Below, piece after piece: positions 1 through 8,017 of a DNA stretch of 64,000 nt. The translations under genes were made by a program, and so were the position numbers. The stretch spans positions 3,720,001-3,784,000 of the forward strand of contig NZ_AP022565.1 of NCBI RefSeq assembly GCF_010727325.1, in the 5' to 3' direction. The number at the start of each line of letters is the position of its first letter. The first letter of the stretch is position 1. Under the pieces are notes generated by a model. The model had not been told where the DNA came from and made no database searches. It saw only the letters and a program-made list of their open reading frames with translations. This DNA comes from Mycolicibacterium alvei (GTDB lineage Bacteria; Actinomycetota; Actinomycetes; Mycobacteriales; Mycobacteriaceae).

Positions 1-711
1 GACGAGTCGCTTGCCGCTGTATATGGCGCCGACGAGTTGAGCGATACCGCCGATCCCGGCGAAAGGCCAGAACACCAGTTCCGGTGCCGCGTTGCCGTTA
101 CTAGGCGACAGCGCCGTGGCACTGAGCACCGCGCGCTGCAGCGCCGCGATAGGCAAACTGATGCGCTTGGGTGGGCCGGTGGTGCCGCTGGTCAGGACAC
201 CGATGGCGGGTTGCCTGGGCGTTGCGGTATCCCGTGCGTTGCCGCGGCCGGACAGTTCGGATAGGAGCGCTGCCCGCTCGCCGGCCGATTGCACCGCGAT
301 GCCGATCGATCCGGCCCGTCCAGCCGCCGTCATCACTGGCGCGGTCCAGTCCTCACGGTCGGCGATCACCACCGCGGGCCTCATCGCCTCGATGTCCGCC
401 GCAATGGCAGTCGGCGACTGGAACGCGTAAATGAGTGAAAACGACCGGTGTTGTGCCAGCAGCCCGATGATCGCGGCGGCGTGTTGTGGTCGATTTCGCA
501 CCACCAGCGCGATCTCGTTGCGCTCACCGACGCCGGCCTCTCCGATGAGGTCGTCGATTCTATCGACGTAATCGGTGAGATCGTTGCCGCGCAACCACGC
601 ACCGCCGAACTCGATAACGGGTGCCGAGCCGTAGGCGCGGAGCCGACTACGCAGCATGGGCGCAAGACTGTGCTCACTGCCTGTGCCATCCGAATCGTGC
701 GGGGTGTGCAT
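1..711 (-). CDS. AMP-dependent acyl-CoA ligase, N-terminal part (runs off left edge)
   Basis: The frame is open from ATG at 709-711 to the window edge, giving 237 residues with no stop. Near residue 173 the minus strand encodes the nucleotide-binding signature LTSGTTGPPK of the ANL (adenylating) superfamily, which forms an acyl-adenylate and then an acyl-CoA. The N-terminal half looks divergent from standard FadD proteins, so the substrate is not evident. A GAGG-type ribosome site lies about 8 bases before the ATG. The MaoC hydratase gene lies upstream on the same strand about 120 bases away, so the two may be co-transcribed. The C-terminal lid domain and catalytic lysine are outside the window. 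The family call is firm; the specific role is not. Confidence 0.8.
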   Translation of the reverse strand, partial: MHTPHDSDGTGSEHSLAPMLRSRLRAYGSAPVIEFGGAWLRGNDLTDYVDRIDDLIGEAGVGERNEIALVVRNRPQHAAAIIGLLAQHRSFSLIYAFQSPTAIAADIEAMRPAVVIADREDWTAPVMTAAGRAGSIGIAVQSAGERAALLSELSGRGNARDTATPRQPAIGVLTSGTTGPPKRISLPIAALQRAVLSATALSPSNGNAAPELVFWPFAGIGGIAQLVGAIYSGKRLV

Positions 712-831
712 CAGAGCGTCCTCGGGTGCGTCATTGTTGACACCGAGCCGTACCCGCCGCCGTGGGCGTTGCGCGCCGATCGGCGCTGTGGTTCACCACC
801 ACTATCGGTCTCCGTTCATCAGGGCCGCGGG

Positions 832-1284
832 TCAGAAGTAGAGACGGGTGATGGACTCCGCGACGCAGACCGGTTTATCGCCGCCCTCGCGCTCCACTGT
901 GGCCAGCCAGGTCACCTGGATGCCGTCGGGTACGTCTTCGACGTTGGCGACGCCGAGCCGCACCCGCACCCGGGAATCGACCGGAAGGGGTGCGGGGAAG
1001 CGAACTTTGTTGAGGCCGTAGTTCACCCCCATCCGTTTGTTGGCCACTTCGAACACGTCGTTCATCAGCGGCGGCAGCAGCGAGAGGGTGAGGTATCCGT
1101 GGGCGATCGGCGCGCCGAAAGGCCCTTTGGAGGCTTTCTCTGGGTCGACGTGGATCCACTGGTGGTCGTTGGTGGCGTCGGCGAACAGGTTGATGCGATC
1201 CTGATCGACGTCCAACCACCCGCTGATACCGATTTCCTGGCCGATCAGCGAGCGCAATTCGTCTGGGCCCTCTATTTTTCGCAC
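832..1284 (-). CDS. MaoC-like (R)-specific enoyl-CoA hydratase
   Basis: A 150-residue hot-dog fold protein. It carries the hydratase motif DHQWIHVD followed by GAPIAHG, the Asp/His pair typical of MaoC dehydratases that add water to trans-2-enoyl-CoA. The frame stays open upstream to 1359, but GTG at 1282-1284 (MRKIEGPDELRSL) is preferred because it has an AAGGATGG ribosome site and matches the N-terminus of the paralogue at 35006-35464. It probably belongs to one operon with the partial acyl-CoA ligase downstream and is divergent from the GntR-type regulator at 1473. By family it acts in the cytoplasm in beta-oxidation of a CoA ester. Confidence 0.88.
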   Translation of the reverse strand: MRKIEGPDELRSLIGQEIGISGWLDVDQDRINLFADATNDHQWIHVDPEKASKGPFGAPIAHGYLTLSLLPPLMNDVFEVANKRMGVNYGLNKVRFPAPLPVDSRVRVRLGVANVEDVPDGIQVTWLATVEREGGDKPVCVAESITRLYF

Positions 1285-1472
1285 GATCCATCCTTCGTTG
1301 AATTGGTGTGGGTAGTTGCGGTGATGACGCAAGGGGGAGCGCCGGGGCGTGGGGCGCACCGGCCAACATCGAACCGATCGAAATAAGGTGGAGGATTATG
1401 ATGCTCTAGACGATTAATGACGACGGCTGGTGCGACATCGCCGCCAACGACCCGAGGCAGGGGGGTATATCC

Positions 1473-2228
1473 ATGACGGCAGCGTCTTTTGGTGCTGTTC
1501 GGGTTCCCAAGGCCGCCGAGTTGGTGGCGGCCAGCCTGCGGGGCCAGATCATCACTGGTGAGCTTCCCGTGGACGCGCTGCTGCCCGCTGAAGCGGTGTT
1601 GATGGAGCAGTTTGACGTCAGCCGGCCCACCCTGCGTGAAGCGTTCCGCATCCTGGAGTCCGAGGCGTTGATCGTGGTGCGGCGCGGCGCTCTGGGCGGC
1701 GCACGGGTCAAACCGCCCGACGGCGTCATGGCGGCACGGCATCTGGGATACCTGCTGCAGTATCGCGGCACCACGATGGCCGATGTCTACCGCGCTCGCA
1801 GCGCGCTGGAGCGACCGCTGGGCGAGGCGGTGGCACGAGATAAGCGCCGCCAGACCGTGTCCCGGCTCAGCGAGGCGATCGCTGAGGCGACCCCGCACAT
1901 CACGAACCCGGTCGAGTACGCGTGCCACGACATCGACTTTCACCTGCTGGTGGCCGAACTCGCCGGCAACGAGACCGTCCGCACCACTGTCGAGGTGCTC
2001 TACCACATCTTGTTGCCGGCGCGAAACCGGTACGTCGAGGCGCTGGCGCCCAGTGAGCTGGGCATCGAGTACGGCGAAGTCCATCGCACGCATGCGTATT
2101 TCGTGACGCTGATCAAACGCCGCGACACCGACGCCGCGATCGACCTGTGGAACAAGCACCTCGACGAGATCGAGCATCATTACACCGCGCGCCCGTTGGC
2201 CAAGACGGTGGTGGAGATGCTCGGCTGA
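1473..2228 (+). CDS. GntR family regulator, FadR (FCD) subgroup
   Basis: A 251-residue regulator. The N-terminal winged helix-turn-helix (about residues 12-80) includes LLPAEAVLMEQFDVSRPTL, the recognition region of GntR proteins. The C-terminal helical FCD domain has an Asp/His pattern (HDIDFHLLVAELAGN, later RTHAYF) that in this family often binds a metal and an acidic or acyl effector. It is divergent from the MaoC/ligase operon, with a 188-base shared upstream region, so it probably controls that operon and itself in response to a CoA ester or carboxylic acid. That target is inferred from position only. Confidence 0.88.
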   Translation: MTAASFGAVRVPKAAELVAASLRGQIITGELPVDALLPAEAVLMEQFDVSRPTLREAFRILESEALIVVRRGALGGARVKPPDGVMAARHLGYLLQYRGTTMADVYRARSALERPLGEAVARDKRRQTVSRLSEAIAEATPHITNPVEYACHDIDFHLLVAELAGNETVRTTVEVLYHILLPARNRYVEALAPSELGIEYGEVHRTHAYFVTLIKRRDTDAAIDLWNKHLDEIEHHYTARPLAKTVVEMLG

Positions 2229-2272
2229 TTCGCCGGCGGACACGCCGAGGTGGATGGTCGTCGGGCGCGGGC

Positions 2273-3400
2273 TCATCCGATGATCTCTCGCACCACGTCG
2301 TAGTTTGCGGCGAGCACCAGATCGGTAAGTCGGGCGAGCTCGTGGTCGGGATTGCCCAACAGATGTTGCGAGGCGGTCATGCGTTTCAGGTAGAGCTGCA
2401 CCTCATGCTCCCAGGTCAGGGCGAGCCCACCGTGAATCTGCATCGCGGTCCGGACTGCCTGCCAGTTCGCCTCGTGCGCGCAGACTGCGGCGACGGCGAC
2501 CGACACCGGGGTCGTCCCCGGTGTCTGGTCGAGGTGGTCAAACGAGCCTTCTACGGCGGCGGTCGCGGCCTGCACGGCCACAAACAGATCGGCGCAGCGG
2601 TGCTTGATGGTCTGAAATGAGCCGATCGGCCGGCCGAACTGAACCCGCGCTTTGGCGTACTCGACCGACATGTCCAGCAGCCGTTGAGCCCCTCCGACCG
2701 CATCGGCGGCGATCGCCAAGCGCACGAGGTCTTGCAGCCGGGCCTGCAACGCCGCGGCGCTGTCGAGATCACCCAGCGCAACCCCGGGTGCGGAGGTGAA
2801 GGTGACCGCGGCCACCGGCCGGGCTACATCCACCGAGTGAAGCGCAGCTATGTGCACGCCAGCGTCGTGCCGGTCGACTACGAACAGCCCAGGGCCAGTG
2901 TCTGTTTCGGCGGCTACGATCAGCCAATCCGCCACGTCGGCTTCCAGCACGGCCGGGTACGCGCCGGTGAGTTGCCAGAACTGCCCATCGCGTGCGGCGC
3001 GCAGCGCAGTGTCGCCCGACGGGCTCACCGCAAGCGCCACCCGCGCCCGTCCCGCGGCGATGCCCCTGAGCAGCTCGGCGAAATGTTTCTCGGCGCCGGC
3101 CCAGCGGATCGCCGTCGGCGCAAGCACGGCGGTCGACAGATACGGGGCCGGTAGCAGACATCGGCCGGCCTCCATGAGAAAAATGGCCAGGCCTGCCGCA
3201 CCTACGTCACCGCCGCCGTACTCCTCAGGTGTCGCCAGTCCGAACATCCCCAGCTCTGCGAGACTCCCGTGCAGAGCTGGATCGTCGCGGCGGCCCGATT
3301 CGGCCAATATCCGGGTCTGGTCCAGTGGGGCCAACTGTTCCAGGGCGTCACGGACCCAGGTCCGGAACTGCATGCGGTCCGCATCAGTCAGCAAGGGCAT
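2273..3400 (-). CDS. Acyl-CoA dehydrogenase (FadE type)
   Basis: A 375-residue flavoprotein. It has the N-terminal helical domain with the substrate loop FGLATPEEYGGGDVG, a central beta domain, and a C-terminal helical domain with KARVQFGRPIGSFQTIKHR and IQIHGGLALTWEHE. A strong GGAGGAGGGG ribosome site precedes the ATG. It is divergent from a second acyl-CoA dehydrogenase at 3496. Mycobacterial acyl-CoA dehydrogenases of this class often form alpha2-beta2 complexes from two adjacent, dissimilar FadE subunits, and this pair fits that pattern apart from being divergent. The WEHE version of the late motif resembles the FadE subunit that lacks the usual catalytic Glu. FAD-dependent alpha,beta-dehydrogenation of an acyl-CoA is the expected reaction. 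Confidence 0.9.
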   Translation of the reverse strand: MPLLTDADRMQFRTWVRDALEQLAPLDQTRILAESGRRDDPALHGSLAELGMFGLATPEEYGGGDVGAAGLAIFLMEAGRCLLPAPYLSTAVLAPTAIRWAGAEKHFAELLRGIAAGRARVALAVSPSGDTALRAARDGQFWQLTGAYPAVLEADVADWLIVAAETDTGPGLFVVDRHDAGVHIAALHSVDVARPVAAVTFTSAPGVALGDLDSAAALQARLQDLVRLAIAADAVGGAQRLLDMSVEYAKARVQFGRPIGSFQTIKHRCADLFVAVQAATAAVEGSFDHLDQTPGTTPVSVAVAAVCAHEANWQAVRTAMQIHGGLALTWEHEVQLYLKRMTASQHLLGNPDHELARLTDLVLAANYDVVREIIG

Positions 3401-3495
3401 GGCCCCTCCTCCACATCAAAGCTCCATATTGGATTCGTCGTTGAATAGATTACTATCCTCTATATGATTAATTGCAACACCCGGGGAGTGGACCG
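3401..3495. promoter_or_regulatory. Divergent promoter region between two acyl-CoA dehydrogenase genes
   Basis: This short region contains an unusually AT-rich patch (about 3438-3472) for this GC-rich genome, with TATATGAT-like -10 candidates. A weak inverted repeat ATAGA - 9 bases - TCTAT sits in it. It could be an operator for a regulator controlling both genes, but arms of five bases are within what chance gives. Confidence 0.35.
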
Positions 3496-4719
3496 GTGAC
3501 CGCGCCTGGACCCGCCGAGACACCCGGGTTCCGTGACGAGGTCAGGGCGTTTCTGCACGACAACCTTCCCGCAGAATGGGAAGGCGTCGGCGCGCTGCCC
3601 GGGACCCGGCGCCGTGATTTCGTCGACCGATGGCGGGGTCTGTGCGCTAAGGCTGGAATGCTCGGCGTGACGTGGCCGGTGGAGTACGGCGGGCGGGGTC
3701 TGACCAAACTCGACCACCTGGTGGTGGTCGAGGAGTTCTCCCGTGCCAAAGTGCCGGTCGGAACCCCAGGTGACACCCTGTCAATGAAGCTGTTGGGAAA
3801 CACGTTGGCGGCGTGGGGAACCCATGAGCAAAAGTTGCGATTCCTGCCCCGCATCATCAGTGGCGAGGACATCTGGTGCCAGGGCTACTCCGAGCCCGAG
3901 GCGGGCTCAGACCTGGCCAGTTTGCGGACTCGTGCCCGTCGCGACGGTAATCAATGGCACATCGACGGCCAGAAGATCTGGACCTCCAATGCGCTGAACG
4001 CCAATTGGATGTTCCTGCTGGCGCGAACCGACCCGGATGCGCCGAAGTCCAAGGGCATCAGCATGCTGCTGATGCCCATGGACCAACCCGGTGTTGACGT
4101 CCGGCCGATCACCATGCTCAACGACACCCAGGACTTCTGCGAAGTCTTCCTCACTGACGCCCGCACCTCGGCCGACCTGGTCGTCGGGGAGGTCAACAAT
4201 GGCTGGGCGGTGGCCAATTCGCTGCTGAGCCATGAACGTGGCGAGGAAGCGGCGGTCAACCCGATCCTGTTCGCCCACGAACTGGAACGCGTCTTCGCGC
4301 TGGCAAAAGAACGCGGCGCTGACTGCCAGCCGATCACCCGGGAACGGCTCGGACGGGCCTATCTTGGCGTTGCGGTGATGAAAGCGTTGGGGGACAAGAT
4401 CCTGGCGGCGTATATGCGCGACGGGTCGCTGGGGCCTGAGGCGTCCGTGGCCAAGCTCTACTGGAGCGAGTATCACCAGAACACCACACGGCTGGCCGTC
4501 GACATCCTTGGCAGGGACGCCTTGGTCTGGGACGGGGATACGCCCATGCGATGGTTCCGCGCCGACGATGCTGGCGCTCCTAATGATTCCAGCTCCTGGC
4601 TGTCGGTACATCTATGCAACGCGATGGCTGGCACCATCTACGCCGGAACCTCGGAGATCCAACGCAACATCATCGCCGAACGCATCCTCGGACTACCCCG
4701 CGAGACGCGTGCAGTGTGA
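3496..4719 (+). CDS. Acyl-CoA dehydrogenase (FadE type)
   Basis: A 407-residue acyl-CoA dehydrogenase. Visible motifs are WPVEYGGRG (N-terminal loop), QGYSEPEAGSDLAS (flavin-binding segment), GQKIWTSNA (FAD loop), and the C-terminal GTIYAGTSEIQRNIIAERIL carrying the Ser-Glu pair of this class. The open frame begins at TTG 3472, but GTG 3496 has a GGGGAG ribosome site at good spacing and is preferred. It is divergent from the acyl-CoA dehydrogenase at 2273 and convergent with the SnoaL-like gene, from which only six bases separate it. It likely works with its divergent partner on one CoA ester. Confidence 0.9.
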   Translation: MTAPGPAETPGFRDEVRAFLHDNLPAEWEGVGALPGTRRRDFVDRWRGLCAKAGMLGVTWPVEYGGRGLTKLDHLVVVEEFSRAKVPVGTPGDTLSMKLLGNTLAAWGTHEQKLRFLPRIISGEDIWCQGYSEPEAGSDLASLRTRARRDGNQWHIDGQKIWTSNALNANWMFLLARTDPDAPKSKGISMLLMPMDQPGVDVRPITMLNDTQDFCEVFLTDARTSADLVVGEVNNGWAVANSLLSHERGEEAAVNPILFAHELERVFALAKERGADCQPITRERLGRAYLGVAVMKALGDKILAAYMRDGSLGPEASVAKLYWSEYHQNTTRLAVDILGRDALVWDGDTPMRWFRADDAGAPNDSSSWLSVHLCNAMAGTIYAGTSEIQRNIIAERILGLPRETRAV

Positions 4720-4725
4720 GCCGAC

Positions 4726-5145
4726 CTAGGGGCGCAACGACTCGGCCAACACCATAGGATTGTGAAATTCCGTCCACGACCTGATCAGGCCGTCATCGAA
4801 TTCGAACACTGCGATATAGGTGTTCTGATAGGGCTTTCCGGTGCCGCGGGCGACGAAGTCACCGTGATACCGGGCCACGACAGTCTTGCCGTCGGTAGCG
4901 GGAAACACCTCGTCGAGCAGCAGCGGATGCGGATCGAACAACGCAGCCACCCCCGCGAATAGTTGCCGGACACCGCGCTGGCCGCGGATGTGGGACCAGA
5001 ACCCGGTGCGTTCATCCTGGAACGGCAGCCGCACTTCGATCTCCTCGGCGAACAGCGCCATCGCGGTGTCGAACTCACCCGCTGAGAAGTGGTGCAGCAG
5101 GGTTGCCACCGCGTCAGCGCGGCCGGCATCGGCGGCGTCCGCCAT
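4726..5145 (-). CDS. SnoaL/NTF2-like protein
   Basis: A 139-residue protein with the cone-shaped NTF2/SnoaL pattern: ATLLHHFSAGEFDTAMALFAEE at the start, then strands around FQDERTGFWSHIRGQRGVRQ and VARYHGDFVARGTG, ending WTEFHNPMVLAE. The ATG at 5143-5145 has an AAGGAGA ribosome site; the longer upstream frame has none. Proteins of this fold include ketosteroid isomerases, polyketide cyclases and limonene-epoxide hydrolases, so isomerase or hydrolase action on a cyclic intermediate is possible, but no catalytic set can be assigned with confidence. It lies back-to-back with the TetR-ligase fusion gene. Confidence 0.8.
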   Translation of the reverse strand: MADAADAGRADAVATLLHHFSAGEFDTAMALFAEEIEVRLPFQDERTGFWSHIRGQRGVRQLFAGVAALFDPHPLLLDEVFPATDGKTVVARYHGDFVARGTGKPYQNTYIAVFEFDDGLIRSWTEFHNPMVLAESLRP

Positions 5146-5262
5146 ACAGGTCTCCTTGTGTCGAAGGGCGCTCGGCTGCGACCGCGACCGGACCGTCGTG
5201 GAGCGGCGGCATCGTTCGGTGGGCACCCGAGCGCCGTGCCCACGGCACGACCTTAGCGGTAG

Positions 5263-5301
5263 TTGACACAAACGCCAAGTAATTTTGACAGAAACGCCAA
5301 G
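5263..5301. promoter_or_regulatory. Tandem TTGACA-nAAACGCCAAG operator/promoter
   Basis: Two near-identical 17-mers, TTGACACAAACGCCAAG at 5263-5279 and TTGACAGAAACGCCAAG at 5285-5301, lie 22 bases apart, about two helical turns. Each is an imperfect inverted repeat of form TTGAC-N6-GCCAA, and the first six bases equal a -35 box. A matching 17-mer lies at 28183-28199 before the CoA-transferase operon. The site lies before the TetR-ligase fusion and is most likely its operator. Which protein binds is inference. Confidence 0.6.
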
Positions 5302-5329
5302 CTGGATAAACGGCGTGTGAACTGCGCTG

Positions 5330-7717
5330 ATGCCGCGCGCATGTGCGGACTTTGGAGAGATGCCTGATCCAGTCAGCGGCGGCCGTGGAGTACCATCATC
5401 GGACGATATGACGGCCTCACGAAACCGCGACGGGACTGTGGACCTACAGCACAACGACACCCCTATGAGTCCTCGCGCACTGCAAACGCGGGACTCAATT
5501 CTGGAGGCGGCCCGCAGCCTGTTCCTCAGTCGCGGCTACGGCGGCACCCGCATCAACGACATCACCGACAAGTGCGGTATATCCCGCGCCGGCTTCTACA
5601 CCTATTTTAAGGACAAGGCCGAGGTCTTCTCCGCACTGGGCCAGGACGCCTACCGCGACGCGCAGACCGTAGTCAGGGCATGGGAGACGCTCGGCGCTCA
5701 TCCAGCGCTGGACGAGATCAAGTCATGGGTGAGCGCCTACTTCGCCTACATGGATATCCACGGCGCGTTCGTCCTGTCGTCGAGCAGTTGGTCCTTCAGC
5801 AGCAATGCCTTCCGGGAGGGGGCGCGTCGGATGGAGATGCACGTGGCCGCCCCGCTGGGGCGCGCGCTGCAAGCGCGCCGACGCGTGCCAACTTCGTCAA
5901 CGGAAACGCTGGGACTGGCAGTTCTCGCCCTGCTGGACCGTGCGTGGTACTTCGTGCGACCGGAAGGCCTGCCGGTGGAGGACGACGACATGGTCACTAC
6001 AGTCGCCTCGCTCATCATGGCTGTCCTCGCCGACACCTCGCCTACGACCGAATCGAGGCGACCCGTCGAGACGACGCCGTCGGCACAACGGTTCGACATA
6101 GCCCCGCTGCCCGAGCCCGCTGTCACAACCGCCCCGCCGCAGCGGACGTCGACCGCCCTCTTACGTTCCGGCGGTGATGTGGGAATGACGATGGGCGACA
6201 TCGTCATCGACAACGCCAACCGCTTTCCCGACGTTGCCGCCTACCGACTCGGATCCCGATTTGTCAGCCATCGCCAACTGCGCGACCACGGCGTGAGACT
6301 GGCGTCGGCAATGGCCGAGCAGGGGCTGCGCCGACAAGACCGCATCGCCGTGCTCGGCCGCAACAGCATCGAATACGGTCAGCTCTTCGCCGCCAGCCAG
6401 CTGAGCGGAATCATCATGGCAACGATCAACTTTCGGCTCTCCCCACCTGAAATCCTCGACGCCCTGCACAGGGTCACCCCGTCCATCGTGTTCTGCGACG
6501 ACGAATTCGCCCCCATCGTCAGCCAGCTCGCGCCCCAGCTGAGCGGGGTCCGGCAGATCGTCAGCCTCGGTACCGCCCCCGCGCCGGGGATGACGCGATT
6601 CGATGCCTTCATCGCCCAGGGTGTCCCCGATGAACTCCCGTTTTCCGCCCGATCTGATGACATCGCCTGCCTGCTGTTCACCAGCGGCACCACCGGCCCC
6701 TCCAAGTGCTGCATGCTCGGACATCGCGAACTGCGCCGGATCGCCTTCACGGCCAACGTAGAGATGCGCACCGGCTCCGACGACCGCGGGCTGATCAACA
6801 TGCCGATGTTCCACTTCGGCGCGCTGGCCATCATCAGCGCCCTGCACTCCCGCGGCGGAACCGCGGTGCTCCAACCGCAATTCGATACTGCAGAAGCCCT
6901 CCGGCTGGTCACCGATGAGCGCATTAGCCTGCTCCATCTCGCCCCGGTGATGCTCCAGGGACTCCTGGACGAACGCGGTGCCCACCAGGTGCTCGGCCAG
7001 GTGCGCACCGTTGTCTATTCGGCCGCGCCGATGTCGCCACCTACCCTGCGTCAGGCATTGGAGACCATGCCGCACACCGGATTCCTGAATCTCTACGGGC
7101 AGACCGAAGCCATCGTCTCGGGGCTACCGCGCGAACTACATTCGCTCGACACCCCCGAGGCTGAGCGCAGGCTGGGGTCTGTCGGATTTCCGTTTCCTGG
7201 TGTCTCGGTACGCATCATCGACGACAACGGTCTCGACGTCCCACCCGGGCAGCCGGGTGAAATCCTTGTTCAGTCGGACTCGCTGTTCCGCGGCTACTGG
7301 AACGATCAACCGGCCACGCTGGCAACGTTGAAGGACGGATGGTGCCATACCGGTGACGTCGGGCGCATGGATGAGTACGGGCTGCTGTACTTGGTCGACC
7401 GGAAAAAGGACGTGATCATCAGCGGCGGGGAAAATGTGTACTCCCCAGAGGTCGAGGACGCGTTGCGCGGCCTTGACGAGGTGATGGACTGCGCAGTGGT
7501 CGGCGCGCCGGACTCCCGGTGGGGTGAAGCCGTCACCGCCGTCGTTGTGCTGCGGCCGGACGCGCAGCTGACCCTGGACCGCGTCCAGGAGCGCCTGCGG
7601 GACACGCTGGCGCGGTACAAGGTTCCGCGCCGCCTCGCCATAGTCGACGAACTGCCCGTCCTGCCCAGTGGCAAGATCGACAAGAAACGCATTCGGGAGA
7701 CCGTCGCCGACTTGTAA
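5330..7717 (+). CDS. TetR regulator fused in frame to an acyl-CoA ligase
   Basis: One uninterrupted 795-residue frame joins two normally separate proteins. Residues about 47-100 are a TetR helix-turn-helix (SILEAARSLFLSRGYGGTR ... GISRAGFYTYFKDK), followed by a TetR-type ligand-binding helical domain to about 235 and a Pro/Thr-rich linker. Residues about 284-795 are an ANL acyl-CoA synthetase with LLFTSGTTGPSK (near 448), YGQTEA (near 590), GDVGRMDEYGLLYLVDRKKD (near 674) and the catalytic-lysine tail PSGKIDKKR. The start is uncertain: ATGs at 5330, 5360, 5408 and 5465 are all possible and none has a strong ribosome site. The two-part operator at 5263-5301 lies just upstream. The protein could sense its own substrate or acyl-CoA product. 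Confidence 0.88.
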   Translation: MPRACADFGEMPDPVSGGRGVPSSDDMTASRNRDGTVDLQHNDTPMSPRALQTRDSILEAARSLFLSRGYGGTRINDITDKCGISRAGFYTYFKDKAEVFSALGQDAYRDAQTVVRAWETLGAHPALDEIKSWVSAYFAYMDIHGAFVLSSSSWSFSSNAFREGARRMEMHVAAPLGRALQARRRVPTSSTETLGLAVLALLDRAWYFVRPEGLPVEDDDMVTTVASLIMAVLADTSPTTESRRPVETTPSAQRFDIAPLPEPAVTTAPPQRTSTALLRSGGDVGMTMGDIVIDNANRFPDVAAYRLGSRFVSHRQLRDHGVRLASAMAEQGLRRQDRIAVLGRNSIEYGQLFAASQLSGIIMATINFRLSPPEILDALHRVTPSIVFCDDEFAPIVSQLAPQLSGVRQIVSLGTAPAPGMTRFDAFIAQGVPDELPFSARSDDIACLLFTSGTTGPSKCCMLGHRELRRIAFTANVEMRTGSDDRGLINMPMFHFGALAIISALHSRGGTAVLQPQFDTAEALRLVTDERISLLHLAPVMLQGLLDERGAHQVLGQVRTVVYSAAPMSPPTLRQALETMPHTGFLNLYGQTEAIVSGLPRELHSLDTPEAERRLGSVGFPFPGVSVRIIDDNGLDVPPGQPGEILVQSDSLFRGYWNDQPATLATLKDGWCHTGDVGRMDEYGLLYLVDRKKDVIISGGENVYSPEVEDALRGLDEVMDCAVVGAPDSRWGEAVTAVVVLRPDAQLTLDRVQERLRDTLARYKVPRRLAIVDELPVLPSGKIDKKRIRETVADL

Positions 7718-8017
7718 CGCACGCAACAAGACCAACACGGAGCAGCAATGACGTGGCCAACCGGACCGCCTATTGTTGTTCCGGCTAGAAGTGACAGTAC
7801 GAGTGATTGTCAGGCCGGCGCGTTCCGGAATCAGCCAAGCCGCGTTCCGGAGTCAAAAAGTCGACCGATAGTGATTAGCTACGTCGGGGTTTTCAACAGG
7901 TCCGGCCAACAGTTCTCAGGCCGTTCATCACTGTGGGTATTTCTCAGTCGGCGTAAGACTTCGCAATACCATAACGGGACCAATGCACTTTGGGGCTACC
8001 TAACGCCAGCATTGCCG
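7718..8017. other. Intergenic region between the fusion ligase and the MmgE/PrpD gene
   Basis: No convincing gene. A TGACA - 11 bases - TGTCA inverted repeat lies at 7792-7812, and a short direct repeat CGCGTTCCGGAATCA / CGCGTTCCGGAGTCA lies near 7818-7854. The flanking genes converge, so terminators are expected here, but I see no clear stem followed by a T run. Confidence 0.4.

Noticed and set aside
448..1386. 312-residue + frame
   Set aside because: Lies antisense to the partial ligase and the MaoC gene and mirrors their codons; no family signature.
1272..2276. 334-residue minus-strand frame
   Set aside because: Antisense of the GntR gene; His/Gln/Arg-rich composition typical of shadow frames, no domain.
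5263..5301. TTGACA repeats as plain -35 boxes only
   Set aside because: The match extends 17 bases, is repeated at two-turn spacing and recurs at 28183, so a simple promoter does not explain it.
6161..7075. 304-residue minus-strand frame
   Set aside because: Fully inside the ligase part of the fusion gene on the other strand; shadow.
7792..7812. TGACA - 11 bases - TGTCA as an operator
   Set aside because: Five-base arms with a long centre; expected by chance. Mentioned only in the intergenic entry.
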